Shown here: in pieces, positions 31,035 through 41,770 of the stretch
Layout: every line of letters begins with the position of its first letter
How positions within the stretch are numbered: the stretch's first letter is position 1
NCBI GenBank assembly: GCA_963575745.1
Contig: CAUYUJ010016475.1
Span: 150,589-214,588, forward strand
DNA from: Prorocentrum cordatum
Taxonomy: Eukaryota > Sar > Dinophyceae > Prorocentrales > Prorocentraceae
Reading direction: 5' to 3'
Length of the DNA stretch: 64,000 bases
Program-made: the position numbers and the translations under genes
The notes under the pieces: model-generated
What the model saw: the letters and a program-made list of their open reading frames with translations, nothing else
Database searches by the model: none
What the model was told of the DNA's origin: nothing

Positions 31035-31163
31035 CACAGCATGGTACACGCAGTGTCTGAGGAAACGAGCACAGCAGAGGACGTCCAGCACTGGCGCCTC
31101 TGAAGATGCAGAGGAAAACAGCGGGCCAGGTCGACAGCGTCGACAGGACATGCGGGAACCCGG
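31035..31163 (-). CDS. possible exon of minus-strand membrane protein
   Basis: The minus-strand frame reads NPSGFPHVLSTLSTWPAVFL, then CIFRGASAGRPLLCSFPQTL. It begins with the same NPSGFP as the candidate exon at 34979-35144, so the two may be related exons. The limits are approximate. No splice sites are decisive. Confidence 0.25.
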
Positions 31164-31170
31164 ATGGGTT

Positions 31171-31372
31171 TAGAGGAGATGGGGTCGGAGGATCGCGCCG
31201 CATCGCCGATACATCGGCGATGCGGGTCGATGCGAGGCCCAATTGCATCCACGCCGATGTCGCCGATGCATCGCCGACGTCGCTGATGCATCGGCGATGT
31301 ATGGTTTTTCATCGACGATACAGCGCGATCTCCCCACCACATCTACTCTGACCCCATCCAGGAGGCCTCTAG
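31171..31372 (+). mobile_element. family K element, copy 1, rich in GATGCATCGGCG
   Basis: The ends TAGAGGAGATGGGGTCGGAG and, inverted, TAGAGGCCTCCTGGATGGGG are related, with ATGGGGTC(A/G)GAG shared. The interior alternates ATCGGCGATG and CATCGCCGAT words. The second copy is at 41550-41770. Confidence 0.6.
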
Positions 31373-31420
31373 AATGGGAATTCGCTGGAGATCGCTGCTA
31401 ACCGTAATGCGTTCACGAAC

Positions 31421-31864
31421 TCAGAGCAAGAGAGAACTAGGCAGGCCGCCACGGAGACTGGCTTCCCGCCTGATCATGCCCTCCTTGTGGGCAACCGTGG
31501 CCCTCGAGGGGCCCTTGCGGCCAGGGATCAGGCCCTTCCGAGTCCGCTGAAGGTTTCCATGACTTGTCTTCAAAGGGGACACGGTGCGCTCACGAATGAA
31601 GTAGCGTGGATCGTCCGTGGCGGTCTTACCGCACGAAGAGCAATCATGTTTGAGAAAGGGGGGGGGGGTCGGGAGCATGAGGGAAGGGGGACAAAGCGAC
31701 CGCTGGCTGGGATACAGACCGTTCACGAAATTCCTTGTCCTCCTCCTCGGCCTTGTCCCACCGCCCCCCGCCCTTTCAACGGTGGTGAAAAGCGGCGACG
31801 CAGTTCGGACAGAAGCCGACGCTGCCTGAGTCGGGAGGCTGACAATCGGGAATGTAGGAAGCAC
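31421..31864 (-). pseudogene. coding-like minus-strand segment with CxxC
   Basis: In this frame the stretch KHDCSSCGKTATDDPRYFIR (near 31649-31590), then LKTSHGNLQRTRKGLIPGRK, has mixed, protein-like composition with a possible zinc-binding CSSC pair. The rest is P/R/S rich. No start or splice signal is evident, and I do not recognise the family. It could be an exon of the same minus-strand gene as the neighbouring membrane segments or a retroelement remnant. Confidence 0.25.
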
Positions 31865-34800
31865 ATCACCGAGCTAAATATACTACGTCGATCCCGACCC
31901 TTCTGCGCGATGTGGGTTGCTCCACCACCAGCTGCTTTGTCAATTACGAATGTGGCGCCCAGCGCACCACCATCGCATGGCGAGCTAGCACAGTGTGGCT
32001 GCGCTCCGCACGCGCTGGACAGACGCAGCGACCAATTGCGGTTTGCACGGAGCCGATTGCCACCTTCGTTACTAGCAGGAGGCCAGATTGGGCCCGCGGC
32101 GTGCGGCAGGCGAAGGCTCCTGGCTGGCGCAGGGTCGCGCGATCTGGTGTCGGCCCCCTCGCCAGGCAATCAGTTTCCGGCCGTTGTGGGAGGCAGTCTG
32201 GCTTCCAGCGCAATGCTCGCAGCGTCGCTCTCACGCGGCGCTGCATCCCGCCTCTGGGCGCCGCTCTGCTGGCGCCTGACGCTCGGCGTCGACCTCTACT
32301 GATCGCGCCGCCCAGCCCCTGGCTGGATATGCAGGCGACCTCGAGGACGGTGAGCCGGCTCCAAGCGGAGCTCGACGAGGACCTGGCGAGGCGATGGCCA
32401 CCGGTGGCGCGGGCGGTGGCCAGAGGGCAATCCAGCCGCTGCCGCAGTCCGCTGCCACGCGGCAGCATCACCAGCCGCACGCGGTGCGGGCTGGCCCGCT
32501 CCCCAAACAGTGAGCCCACGGCGGCCAGGGGAAGCAGGCGCAGGACTGCGTCTGGCGCCACCCGCAGCCTCCCGCGGAGAACACAGCCCCCGTTGCGCCG
32601 TTGGGCGAGTGGTCGCCGTGTCCGCTCTGCGCTCGGCCTGCCCCGCACTGCCCCAAGCGCTCCGCAGGCACTGGTTCTGGCACCACGGCCGCCCGCTCTG
32701 ACACCGCGGTGGGCTGGCTGCGAGGCGGCAGGCGCCAGTGTCGAGGCGCGGGCTTTTCAGCCGCAGCCGGGCTGTCCGCATCGGCCGCGCTCATCTGCTC
32801 GTCCCTGCGCCCCCGTTCGGCCAGCGCGGCGCACCTGCATGCCGAGCGCATCACGCGTCGGCCGCTCTGGCCGGGCGCACCGCCCAGTCCAGGCCAGCCC
32901 TTGCCGCTCAGCCCCTGCCCCTTCCCCTGTGGGACGGGGTACCTCAGGGCTGGGCATGCCCACATGGCAGCGGGCCACCAGGTCGGGCTGCAGCAGCCGC
33001 CGCAGCGCGCTCGGCCCGCGCCACACTGGCAGCCTCGACCTCCACCTGCGGCTGGAAGAGGTGCGCCGTGGTCGCCTGGCGAATCTCGTCGATCAAGAGG
33101 GCGGCCCGCTGGCTCAGCGAGCGGCGGAAGCATCTGGAGTACGAGAGGAGGGCGGCGGCGGCCGACATAGCGACGGGCCGAGGCGACGGCAGTGCAGAGG
33201 GAGAGGACCGCTGGTGCCTGGCAGGAAGGAGACCACAACAAGGAGCGACTGCAGCTCAGAGAGGCGCAGATCAGGAAGACGGCGAACTCCGCGTGCGCGG
33301 TCTGTCTCTCGGCGGCAGGCGGGCGGACCGGACCCGTGAACCCCCGAGCCCGGACTGTCTCAAGGAACAGAAACCCGCATGAAGTAGTCGTTTTCGATCT
33401 TGTTGGCGGGCGCTATCTTCAAAAGATCGACCGATTGGGTTTTGCGGCTTATATCGGCTGTCGAATTGTTTGCCGAACTCGCCCTCGAACCGCGTAGAAC
33501 GCGCTGGGCCCGAGGTCTCCTTTGCCCCGGGAGTGGTAGCGGGACCTGCGCGAGAGCGTCCGCCCCGCCCCCGTTGGCATCTCGCGAGGGCCCGATTGGG
33601 CAAAGCTTATCTGCAGGTTGTGTGTGTGTGTGACTGGCGCGTTTCCCGACGAATTGCAACTTTTTCTGGCCCCCACGGGGTCTGGGGTGGTTCTTCGACC
33701 CCTTTATCGCCTTTCAAGGGTCTAACCTGTTTGCTGGGCCCATCGTGGTCGTCGACCGGGCGCCCGTGCCCTTGGCGTGCGCCGCGAATTCCCGGGGCCC
33801 AGCATCCGGGAGGTGGCGCACGACTTCGGCTCCGCCTTCCGTCCCTGCAGCACCTTTCCCGGGGCCCTGGGGCGACCGGTATTCAGTTGCCTTGGTGGGG
33901 CGACCTCCTTTGCCATTGGCACTGGAGGGCCCTGCGGGGAACACCGCGCTATGCAAAACAGTGATGAAATATATGCTTTGCTGTTTGTTCTTTGCTTGCT
34001 GCTGGGACCCCTGAGCCGTTGGGACCCCTAGAACTCTGAGCAACCTGCGAACCGCGGCCAATCCGCAAGGCCGCTAGTACGTAGAGTGAGCACGGTGAGC
34101 TGCGGCGGCCAGCCGCCGCGTCGGCCGCGCCATGGGCAACGGCCAGACCAGGCCGCATAATTCCCCCCCGGCGCCGCACCAGCGCAGCAGAGCAGCCTCG
34201 ACCGACACGCGAGGGCGGCGACAGGCCCGTCGTCAGCGCCTTGCGGCGCGAGCGGCGGCTGGCGCCGGCCAGGGCGCGCACCCGACGGGGGAGCGCGCAC
34301 ACGACCCTGGCGGCCCGCAGGACATCTCGTCGCGGGCCTGCGCCCTGAAGGAGGGAGGGCGGAGGAAGAGAGTCGGGTGTTGCTAGAAGGGCCCCGGGCC
34401 CAAGGTGCCCCCAACTTCTCGCTCCATTTCGGTGCCCCTGGTGCCCTCTGGGCCTCGTGAGGGGTGCTCTGGAGGCCGTCTGGGTTACACAGGAGTTTCA
34501 TGGGGGCACCCTGGGCTAGGAGCACTTCTAGCAACACCCGAGAGAGGGGGTTGGGATAGGGATAGGGGAAGAGGAGTCGTGGAGGAAGGCGTGCGGGGCC
34601 TGGTCCAGGAAGGGAGCCCAGAGACGTCTTGGGGAGACTTGGGGTCGTCTTCGGACGGTCTAGAGGTCCTCTTGTTGGGCTCCTCTTGCCGGCGGCCGCA
34701 TTGCCGTTGTTTGGGGTGCCTCTTGGACGCCTGGGCGCCGCCCATGGCGGACGAGCTCCAGCAGAGGGCCATCTTAAGCCTTCAGAGGCGGCAGAGCGAA

Positions 34801-34970
34801 ATCATGTGATGTGTTTTGTCGCGGCGTTGGCGATCGCCCAGCGCCAGAGGGTCCAGGTCGCGTTGCGGAACAGCAGAGTAGCACAAGAACGGCGGAGGCA
34901 CAATCCGTGGAGCGAAGAACATGTAGCACCAGGGCAAAGTTACGAAAACATTCTAACACTCCAGCCCCAA
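31865..34970. other. GC-rich stretch, no firm gene
   Basis: Frames on both strands are A/R/P/G rich. Two plus-strand pieces look somewhat protein-like: near 32325-32410 (SRLQAELDEDLARRWPPVAR) and near 33780-33960 (SIREVAHDFGSAFRPCS). Neither has confirming junctions. A (GT)n run lies at 33616-33632. Confidence 0.3.
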
Positions 34971-34978
34971 AGCACGTG

Positions 34979-35144
34979 TCCGTAGATAATACCAGCGTGC
35001 CCAAGGCCAGCGGGGCTGCCCATGCTGACTGGCGAATCCGAGCGGGAGAACATCATGATGACCACCCATTGGATGGGCAGCAGCGCTCGAGAGGTGATCG
35101 CCAGCAGCAGCGGCACGCAGGCTGGGAACCCGGAAGGGTTCACC
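34979..35144 (-). CDS. possible exon of minus-strand membrane protein
   Basis: The minus-strand frame reads NPSGFPACVPLLLAITSRAL, then LPIQWVVIMMFSRSDSPVSM and GSPAGLGHAGIIYG. About 25 hydrophobic residues form a plausible membrane helix. In minus orientation a TAG and a CTACTGCAG site just upstream could be acceptors. Shares NPSGFP with 31035-31163. Unknown family. Confidence 0.3.
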
Positions 35145-35288
35145 CGCTTCTAGGCGCTGCACGCTGCAGTAGAGGGAGGAACCACGATGACCACGACCAA
35201 GATGCCGCGGGATCTGGACTCTGGACGGCGCCGATCTTGGCCATTCATGCTGGCCGTTGCCGATTCGCGAGGACCGTCGGCGAATCGA

Positions 35289-35400
35289 TGGTGGCCTTGA
35301 TGCGCGCCAGGGTCTCGCGTGCAGTCTTGGTCGTGGCTGTCGCCCTCCTCCTCTCCACGCAGAGTCTCACCGGGGCGCGCGCCGCGGCCCTGCTGCAGAG
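35289..35400 (+). CDS. possible signal-peptide exon
   Basis: The plus frame reads MRARVSRAVLVVAVALLLST, then QSLTGARAAAL. The basic start, hydrophobic core and small residues before a possible cleavage site are textbook for a signal peptide. Sequence after 35400 in this frame is G/A/P/R rich and unconvincing. It may be a first exon or chance. Confidence 0.25.
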
Positions 35401-35694
35401 GGAGCCGCCGGAGGCAGCGGCACGAGGCCCAGGCGGCGTCTGGCCCTCGCGGCCTGCCGCGGCCTGCTGCGGGTGCCACGGCGCCTCTCGCGGGGGCGGC
35501 CTCCCTGGGGCGTGGCGCCGCGGCTGGTCGCCGCGCCCGCCTCTGCTCTGTTGGCTCTGGGGCGTGCCGTGCCGGTGCGGCCTTCCCCGGCCTTGTCTGG
35601 CAGAGCAGGGCCGCGGGGGCGGCCGAGAGTGGGGTGGTGGCTCGGGGGGGCCTCGGATCTGGGTGTCGCAGTCTTGTTCGCACCGCGCGTTTGC

Positions 35695-35800
35695 CCCCGA
35701 GCTCGGGCCTCGGGGCCCTCACAGATCGGGCCGGCTCGAAACATGGCTCGGAAAGATGAGGCCCATGGGCTTTGGCATCACGTTTTGCACTGTCGGATCC
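35695..35800 (+). repeat. dispersed repeat I, copy 1
   Basis: CACAGATCGGGCCGGCTCG followed by CGGAAAGATGAGGCCCATGG resembles 42316-42395 at a moderate level. Both follow TCGGG-rich sequence. Confidence 0.35.
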
Positions 35801-36109
35801 CAGGGGAGGGGGTATGCCATGGGCGGGGCCATCATATCTCCTTGGATGCCGTGGCCCCTTCTGTTTCTTTCGGCACGTCCCGGGGCCCCCCACTCGTCCA
35901 CGTGCCTCGGGCCACGTGCCTCTGCTAAGCCCCCTCTTGGGTGCTCCCTCGTGCACGCCCCCGAGCAGGTGCGAGGGAGGGTCCGTGTGCGCACAGGCAT
36001 CGTGCCCGCTTCGGGCTGAAGCGTTTGGCGGGCGCGCTAATCGACAGGTCTGTCTGCTTGCATAATTTTTTCGCACTGATCCTTTATCACCGGGGCAGCC
36101 GGTAACAGC

Positions 36110-36540
36110 TGATATTATGAAGGCCAGTCCCCTCCCTTCGCCACTTCCTTCCCTTCCCATTCCTCCTCCCTTTCCAAGTGCGTGCGTGTACCAGGGTGGA
36201 AGCTCACAATCCATGTTGTTTAGGCTGCCCCGGCGCCTTCCCTCTGAGGTGAAGCAAAAGCCCCCGCCGAGGATGGTTTCCGCCACCGCGACCGTGCATG
36301 CGCAGAAAGGGCGGCGACAGCGGGGATCAGCTGTGAGGATGGTTTGGTTAGTTACGAGGGGGGGCCACTTCCGTCTCCTCCCCTTCATCCGTTCATCTGC
36401 TTCACCCTCCCCCTTTCACTCGCCTTCCTCTTCGTCCGCCCTCTCCTCCCCCCAACCCTCTCCCCTGCTCGCCCCCCTCTCCCCGTTTCGCCCCCTGGTC
36501 CTGATCCTTCAGATTGCGCATGGCCCCTCACGATGTTGTT
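36110..36540. other. pyrimidine-rich stretches, no gene
   Basis: Two CCTTCC/CTCCCC tracts (36130-36170 and 36375-36510) flank unassigned sequence. No protein-like frame. Confidence 0.4.
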
Positions 36541-36734
36541 GTTGCTGCTGTTGAACTCTTACTTTTGAAAATTAAGTATTGTTGATCCCCCTCACCAGTG
36601 CATATTGTTTCTTCTCAATCAAAGTGTGGCCATCGACGCTCGCACCCTGTTTTTGACAGGGAAAGTCTTGGTGCTCAAACTGGGCCCCTGGCCCCCAGGA
36701 TTACAACAACAACGGCACCCGCCGGAAACTTCCT

Positions 36735-37095
36735 CCCAATGTACTCAGGACCCCCGCTCCTGAGACGTCCTCACAACAATTTACTCAGGATCGGTGCTCC
36801 CGCTTGTGACTTCTTCGCGATTTAGTCAGGACCCCCGCTCCCGTGTGAGACCTCTTCGCAATTTACTCAGGAACGGCGCTCCCGCTAGAGACTTCCTCGC
36901 AATTGAATCAAAACTTCCTCGCTCCCGCACCCGCCAGAGAACCCTTCACATCTTATTCAGGAATTGCGCTCTCGCCTGTGGCACCCATGCAATTTATTCA
37001 GAAATAGCGCTGTCGACGCTCAGGAAACACGCTGCGCCAAGGACGCCGTTACAATTTACTTGGTAATCGCGCTCTCGCCATACTCAGGCATCCCG
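36735..37095 (+). repeat. diverged minisatellite, about 50-60 bp unit
   Basis: Around seven units carry TTTACTCAGGA followed by CGCTCCCGC and a TTCGCAATTTA-like end. Units differ in length and sequence, so the array is old. Confidence 0.7.
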
Positions 37096-37149
37096 CTTGA
37101 ATGTCACACCTGCCCGGGGCTTTCGCCGCGATGATTTCCTCAAACGTTC

Positions 37150-37560
37150 ACGCTCTTACCTTCCTGCTCCTCCTCCCTGTCCCTCCTCCCTCCTCTCCTC
37201 CCTTCTCTCTCCTTCCTCTTGTCCCTCATCCTTATGCCTATGCCTCTCTGCTCTATCCCCTCTCCCTCCTCTCCCTCCTCCCTTCTCCCTCTCCTCTCCT
37301 GCCTCCGCCGTCCTTTCTTGTTTGTTTCCTCTCACTCTCTCTCTCTCTCTCTCGCTTGCTCTACCTCTCTTATATGTCTTGTTGTTGTTTCTTGTTCTCT
37401 CTCTCTCTCTCTCTCCTCTCTTGCTCTCTCTCTCTCTCCCTCTTTCTGCCTCTAATCAACCGCCCCCTCTCTTCGCTCCTTCTCTCCTGGCGTTTTCCCT
37501 TTCCTTCGTCCCTACCCCTCCCTTTCTCCCACTCTCCCTCGTTCTCCCCCTCCTTTTTTT
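37150..37560. repeat. CT-rich microsatellite tract
   Basis: CTCCTC and TCTCTC blocks ending in CCTTTTTTTTGCAG. The tract would serve as a very long polypyrimidine stretch if the CAG at 37563-37565 is an acceptor. Confidence 0.85.
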
Positions 37561-37565
37561 TGCAG

Positions 37566-37645
37566 GGCCCACACCAACTCCAATGGCGGGCACATGTACG
37601 CCCACGAAGAATTGTCCGCCCGTTCAGGTTTGCCCGCCTGTCTAA
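37566..37645 (+). CDS. possible terminal exon, TP/cysteine-rich
   Basis: After TTTTTTTTGCAG the frame reads PTPTPMAGTCTPTKNCPPVQ and VCPPV, then TAA. The acceptor is strong and the short frame has a patterned C/P/T composition, but the exon is only 80 nt and nothing upstream connects to it. Confidence 0.25.
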
Positions 37646-37784
37646 GCCCGCCGCCCCCCGCAAAGAGAAATAATCCTCCAAAGTGGGTGTGGTCGAAGAC
37701 CAAAAGGGCGGGTATCGAGAGTGTGGGAGAACTCGTTTCGAATGACACGAGGGCAAGTAAGAGCGAACAGTCTTATAATGATTG

Positions 37785-37945
37785 GTGTTGTTGTTGGTGG
37801 TGTTGGTGTTGGTGTTGGCGCTGTTGTTGTTGCTGCTGGTGTGGTTGTTGTCGTTGTTGCTGCTGTTGTTGTTTTTGCTGTGGATGTGTTTCGTGTTGTT
37901 GCTGTGCTTGCTGCTGTTGTTGTTGTTGCTGCTGTTGTTTGAAAT
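37785..37945. repeat. TTG/TGC triplet repeat region
   Basis: GTTGTTGGTGTTG and TTGCTGCTG units. All frames are homopolymeric and are discounted. Confidence 0.9.
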
Positions 37946-38029
37946 CCAGGTCCACTATGACACGCGTCTGTGGACTTAGGAAAGATGGCGCACTGGGAAG
38001 GGATGGGTGAGATATGTAGGTTGTCGCCT

Positions 38030-38240
38030 TCTCCTTCTCCTCCTTCTCCTCATCCTCCTCCTCCGCCTCCTCCTCCTCCGCCTCCTGCCCCCCCCCCTCC
38101 TCCTCCTCCTCCTCCTCCTCCTCCTCCTCCTCCTCCTCCTCCTCCTCCTTCCTCCTCCTCCTCCTCCTCCTCCTCCTCCTCCTCCTCCTCCTCCTCCTCC
38201 TCCTCCTCCTCCTCCCCCTTCTCCTTCTCGTCCTCCTCGT
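38030..38240. repeat. (TCC)n microsatellite
   Basis: Roughly 60 TCC units with CGCC and CCCC interruptions. Confidence 0.95.
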
Positions 38241-38357
38241 CGGCCGTCGCTGCGTGCGCGAGCGGGCCAGCCCTCTCGCCCTGCTGTCGGCGGGCCCCCC
38301 CGCCCCTTCCCCCCCCTCGACGAGCGGCGGGCCCTCGCCGCAGCCCCACGAGCGACG

Positions 38358-38417
38358 AGAGAGAGAGAGAGAGAAAAAAAGACAGAAAGAGAGAGAGAGG
38401 GAGACAGTGACAGAGAC

Positions 38418-38450
<33 letters not shown>

Positions 38451-38520
38451 CAGAAAGAAAGAGAGAGAGAGAGAGAGAGAAAAAGAGGGAAAGAGAGAAA
38501 GAGAGAAAGAGAGAGCGGCG
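38358..38520. repeat. (GA)n microsatellite
   Basis: GAGA with AAAGAGA and GACAGA interruptions. Confidence 0.95.
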
Positions 38521-39480
38521 GATAGCAGAGGAGGGGGCTGCCCGGCGGGCGGCCCGCCAGGGCGGCGGGGGCTGCAGGAGGCTGGTTGTTTAAGGACCTG
38601 GCAAGTTTACACGCTGGTCGTTGAAAGAAGAAATTGTTGGGCTCCCAGACGCCAGTTCTATTTGAGGCGCCTTCCTACTTTAAGAGTCGAGCGGCTTCCC
38701 CTCTTCCCTCCTCTTCAAAAGGCGGGCGGAAGTCCAATCTACTTCCGACGCCTTCTGTTTCATGCTTTTTACCCATCTCTTCCGACCGGCGGGCGCTTGC
38801 ATGGAGGGGTAGGTCGCAGGCGATTTCCTGCCCCAGCCCCCAAATTTTTCCACGAAAGGTCAAGCCGTTCAAAAAAGAAAGGGAACTCGGGGATACACCC
38901 CAGGCTGATAGGACGCACCTCTATCGAGGATGGGCGCCCCCCATCGTATATCCCAGGGTTGGGCCACAATTTTCTGGTCCAGTCGAAAATTCCACGAAGC
39001 TTGGGATAGGGGTCGACAGATTCCCTGTTACTGGCGAGGCCCTGAAGGAACTCTGGATTTCACGCACGTCGAAACTCACATGCACGCCGTTTCTGCCCAG
39101 CACTGTTTCATCGGCGGAGGGGCGAGAGGGGGGTTTGGGCGACGCTGAATTCAATGACTTCCATGCAGGCGAACTTGTCTGAACTCCATGAGAAGCGCGC
39201 TCCGCGAGGACGACGACGAGGGCGGAGCCACCGATGCAGGGGCGGCGGCGACGTGGGCGACGGCGACGACGGAGGGGAGTTGGGACAGGGCTACAGCGTT
39301 CTGGAGCACTCGGGAACGCTCCTTCCTAGAGCGTTCCAGAGCGCTCTCTGAGAAGGGTGCGGCGGCCATACATCCTTCCGCGTCGCTGGATCTCACAGAT
39401 CCCCGATTTGCCCGGGTCCGATCTTGACCCCGTCCTAACGACGGTGTAGGGGGGCAGCGACCGGCGACGACGGGGTTACA
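38521..39480. other. no firm gene; possible exon near 39170
   Basis: CTTCCATGCAG at 39160-39170 is followed by a frame reading ANLSELHEKRAPRGR, which could be an exon start. The remainder is unassigned. No repeats recognised here elsewhere in the window. Confidence 0.25.
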
Positions 39481-39482
39481 TC

Positions 39483-39548
39483 AGGACGACGACGACGACG
39501 ACCACCATGACGACATCGACCACGACGACGACGACGACGACGACGAGG
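39483..39548. repeat. GAC triplet run
   Basis: GACGAC units with ACCATGACGACATCGACC interruption. Confidence 0.9.
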
Positions 39549-39714
39549 AACTAGTGGGGTCCCTCGCGCGCTCCCCGACGTCCGGCGTCACGGTTTGAGT
39601 TCGCGACGTGGGCCCCGGACGCCCTGGACCTGATCGGCCCCGTGCGTGCAGGGGCGGGGGAGGGGGGGGGGCCGTAGCGGAAGGCCGTTCGAGACACCGG
39701 TGGTTGGCCTTCGG

Positions 39715-39830
39715 GGGGTCCCCTCGTCGCCACGGCTGGACGCGTCCCGGAAAATTGGTGCGTGTGGACCCCGGGAGGGGTCTGGGGACCGATTTTGAGC
39801 CGATCTTGGGCTCCCAGTGTCTCAACTCGC
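39715..39830 (+). repeat. family E-like sequence, copy
   Basis: CCCTCGTCGCCACGGCTGG, then CCCGGGAGGGGTCTGGGG, followed by GATCTTGGGCTCCCAG. This matches the body of the family E element at 29350-29440 but lacks its 16-bp TIR. Inverted relatives lie near 40305-40380 and 42720-42790. Confidence 0.4.
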
Positions 39831-40533
39831 TCTTCTCCGAGCGGGGGGGAGGGGGCGGTCGGGCTGCGCTGTGGTTGGGCCTCGCGGCCCAGAGCCGGAG
39901 AGCCGATTCTCTTGCGACGCCAGGGGTCTCGGGGGGTCCGAGGCCTCTCTTGATTTTTCCCCATCAAACGATGCCAGTGGCGAGCGCCGATCAAGTCAGT
40001 CTTGTCTCTTCTGGAACAGTGCTGCGCCGCGCCTCCCGCCAGCGGTCTGTCTGGTCAAGGTGTTCCTGTGAGAATGCACGTCCGGTCAAGGTGGTCGCGC
40101 GCGTGCTCTTCTACGTTCCTGGCGGTTCCGGGTCGCACGCGCGCCAGCCAACCAAGCACTATCTACCAGGCCCAGCACGTGGGTCAGCATGTTCTCTGCC
40201 GAGGCCTCTCTTGAGGCTCCCGTGCATCCATCCACCAAGGCACAACAGAAGCATCGATCCTCGGTTTGGGATCCCCGACCAAGCTTCGCTCAAAATCTGT
40301 GTCCAGTCCCCTCCCGGGGTACACAGTCATAGCGAGTTCCTCGAGCTGGGTCCTGCCGTGGCGAGGAGACGCTCCAGAAGCGCCCAAAGCTTCCGATCCG
40401 ACGGCGTCGACGATCCTCGGTCCTCGATCCTCGGCCCCCGATTCCTCCTCGGTCCTCCTGTCCCTCTCTCGGCTACTTGTTAGAGTGACCCTTCCGCAGA
40501 GTGACCTTCGGTGCGGACCCACTGGTTCGGATG

Positions 40534-40738
40534 CAACTCCTGGGAGGTAAAATTTTGATTTTGCCCTGGTCTGAAGGCTGGCTTAATCCGGTTGAATCCC
40601 GTTTACTCCCGCTTAATCCGGCTTAATCCCGCTTAATCCGGCTTAGTCCTGCTTAGTCCGAGGCCCACTCCGGCGTAACAGCCCCCCAATGGGGCGTAAT
40701 CCTCCTTAATCATTCCGGCGAAGACCTCCCAGTAGTTG
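40534..40738. mobile_element. TIR element family J, copy 2
   Basis: CAACTCCTGGGAGGT (40534-40548) and its inverted partner at 40724-40738 (14 of 15). The interior contains five or six GCTTAATCCGG / GCTTAGTCC units. Half the length of copy 1. Confidence 0.6.
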
Positions 40739-41102
40739 CCTCCTAACACTGGGCTCCCCCCCCGCACTGGGCGGCCCCAATGCCCGAAACTGGCATCCCG
40801 ATGCCCCAAAGGGCCGCTCGATCAGAGGCGCTGGCTGCCTCCCCCGGCGGCCCCCTCAATTAAGCCGCGCGCCTAAGGTCATCTCGCTGAGGCCGGGGTG
40901 CACCCAGGACCACCGCTTGGGACCCCAACCTTCCTGGACCTCTGCAGGCGGTGGGTCTGGTTTTACTCGGGCCCTGGGGGGGGGCAAAGATATCCACACC
41001 CACCGCCTGTCAAGGTCAACGAAGGTCAATCCCCCAGGCGGTTGTCATGCATAAATCCCTGCATCTCACCCTGCGGCCCCCCTAAAGCCGCACACAAGAG
41101 GT

Positions 41103-41220
41103 CACCTGAGCGACACAGAAACACGGGGTGATCTGCGCGGGCACTGGCTCGTAAGCTGTCCACGTAAAGATCGCGCGTGAATGCCCTCGTTTCCAATGTC
41201 GCGTGCTACTGGCGGCCGCA
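41103..41220 (+). repeat. dispersed repeat linked to family J, copy 2
   Basis: Matches 806-928 (CACCTGAGCGACACAGAA to CTGGCGGCCGCA). Confidence 0.5.
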
Positions 41221-41240
41221 CAAGCTGCGGCGTATGGTCG

Positions 41241-41418
41241 ATATCCAGACATTCGTTTTTTGAGACACGGGCCCCCGACCTCTCGACATCCTTCCCTGGG
41301 GCCATCCTTGATATTTTTGTCCACGCTCCCGAGGCTGAGCGAGGGCTCCGAGAGGCCGCTAACGATGAGGCATGTCCGTGCTGCTGCCTCTTCGCGACGC
41401 CGGATGTTTGGGTGTGCC
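41241..41418 (+). mobile_element. family D element, copy 3
   Basis: Ends CCAGACATTCG and, inverted, CCAAACATCCGGCG. The interior ACGGGCCCCCGACC and CTTCCCTGGGGCC fits copies 1 and 2. Confidence 0.5.
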
Positions 41419-41549
41419 CTCGCGCGTGAGGCCCCCTTGCTGCTCGCCGCTCACCGCCTGGGCCCCGCCCTCGCGGGAGCCTGCGGCCCGCCTCCGGCTC
41501 GGGACGCGGCGAGTAGTTACGTAGGGGGGGGGGGCTGACCCCCCAGAGT

Positions 41550-41770
41550 CGAGGCCTCCCAGGTGGGGTCCGAGCAGATGGGGTCGGAGGATCGCGCCGC
41601 ATTGCCGATGCATCGCCGAGGGGGCTCGATGTGGAACCCGAGCTTCTCCACGCCGACGTCGCGGATGCACGGCCGACGTTGCCGCTGCATCACCGACGCA
41701 TCGCCCATGCATCGGCGAAGCGTCGCGGTGCCCCGACCTCATCAGCGCGAACCCCATGTGGGAGGCCTCG
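41550..41770 (+). mobile_element. family K element, copy 2
   Basis: The left end CGAGGCCTCCCAGGTGGGGT continues as CCGAGCAGATGGGGTCGG. The inverted right end agrees over about 40 bp with roughly eight differences. The interior repeats GATGCATCGCC words and GCCGACGT as in copy 1. Confidence 0.65.

Noticed and set aside
32330-33340. Long alanine/arginine-rich frame as a possible real gene
   Set aside because: Only one short piece is protein-like; the opposite strand is open too and no domain is recognisable.
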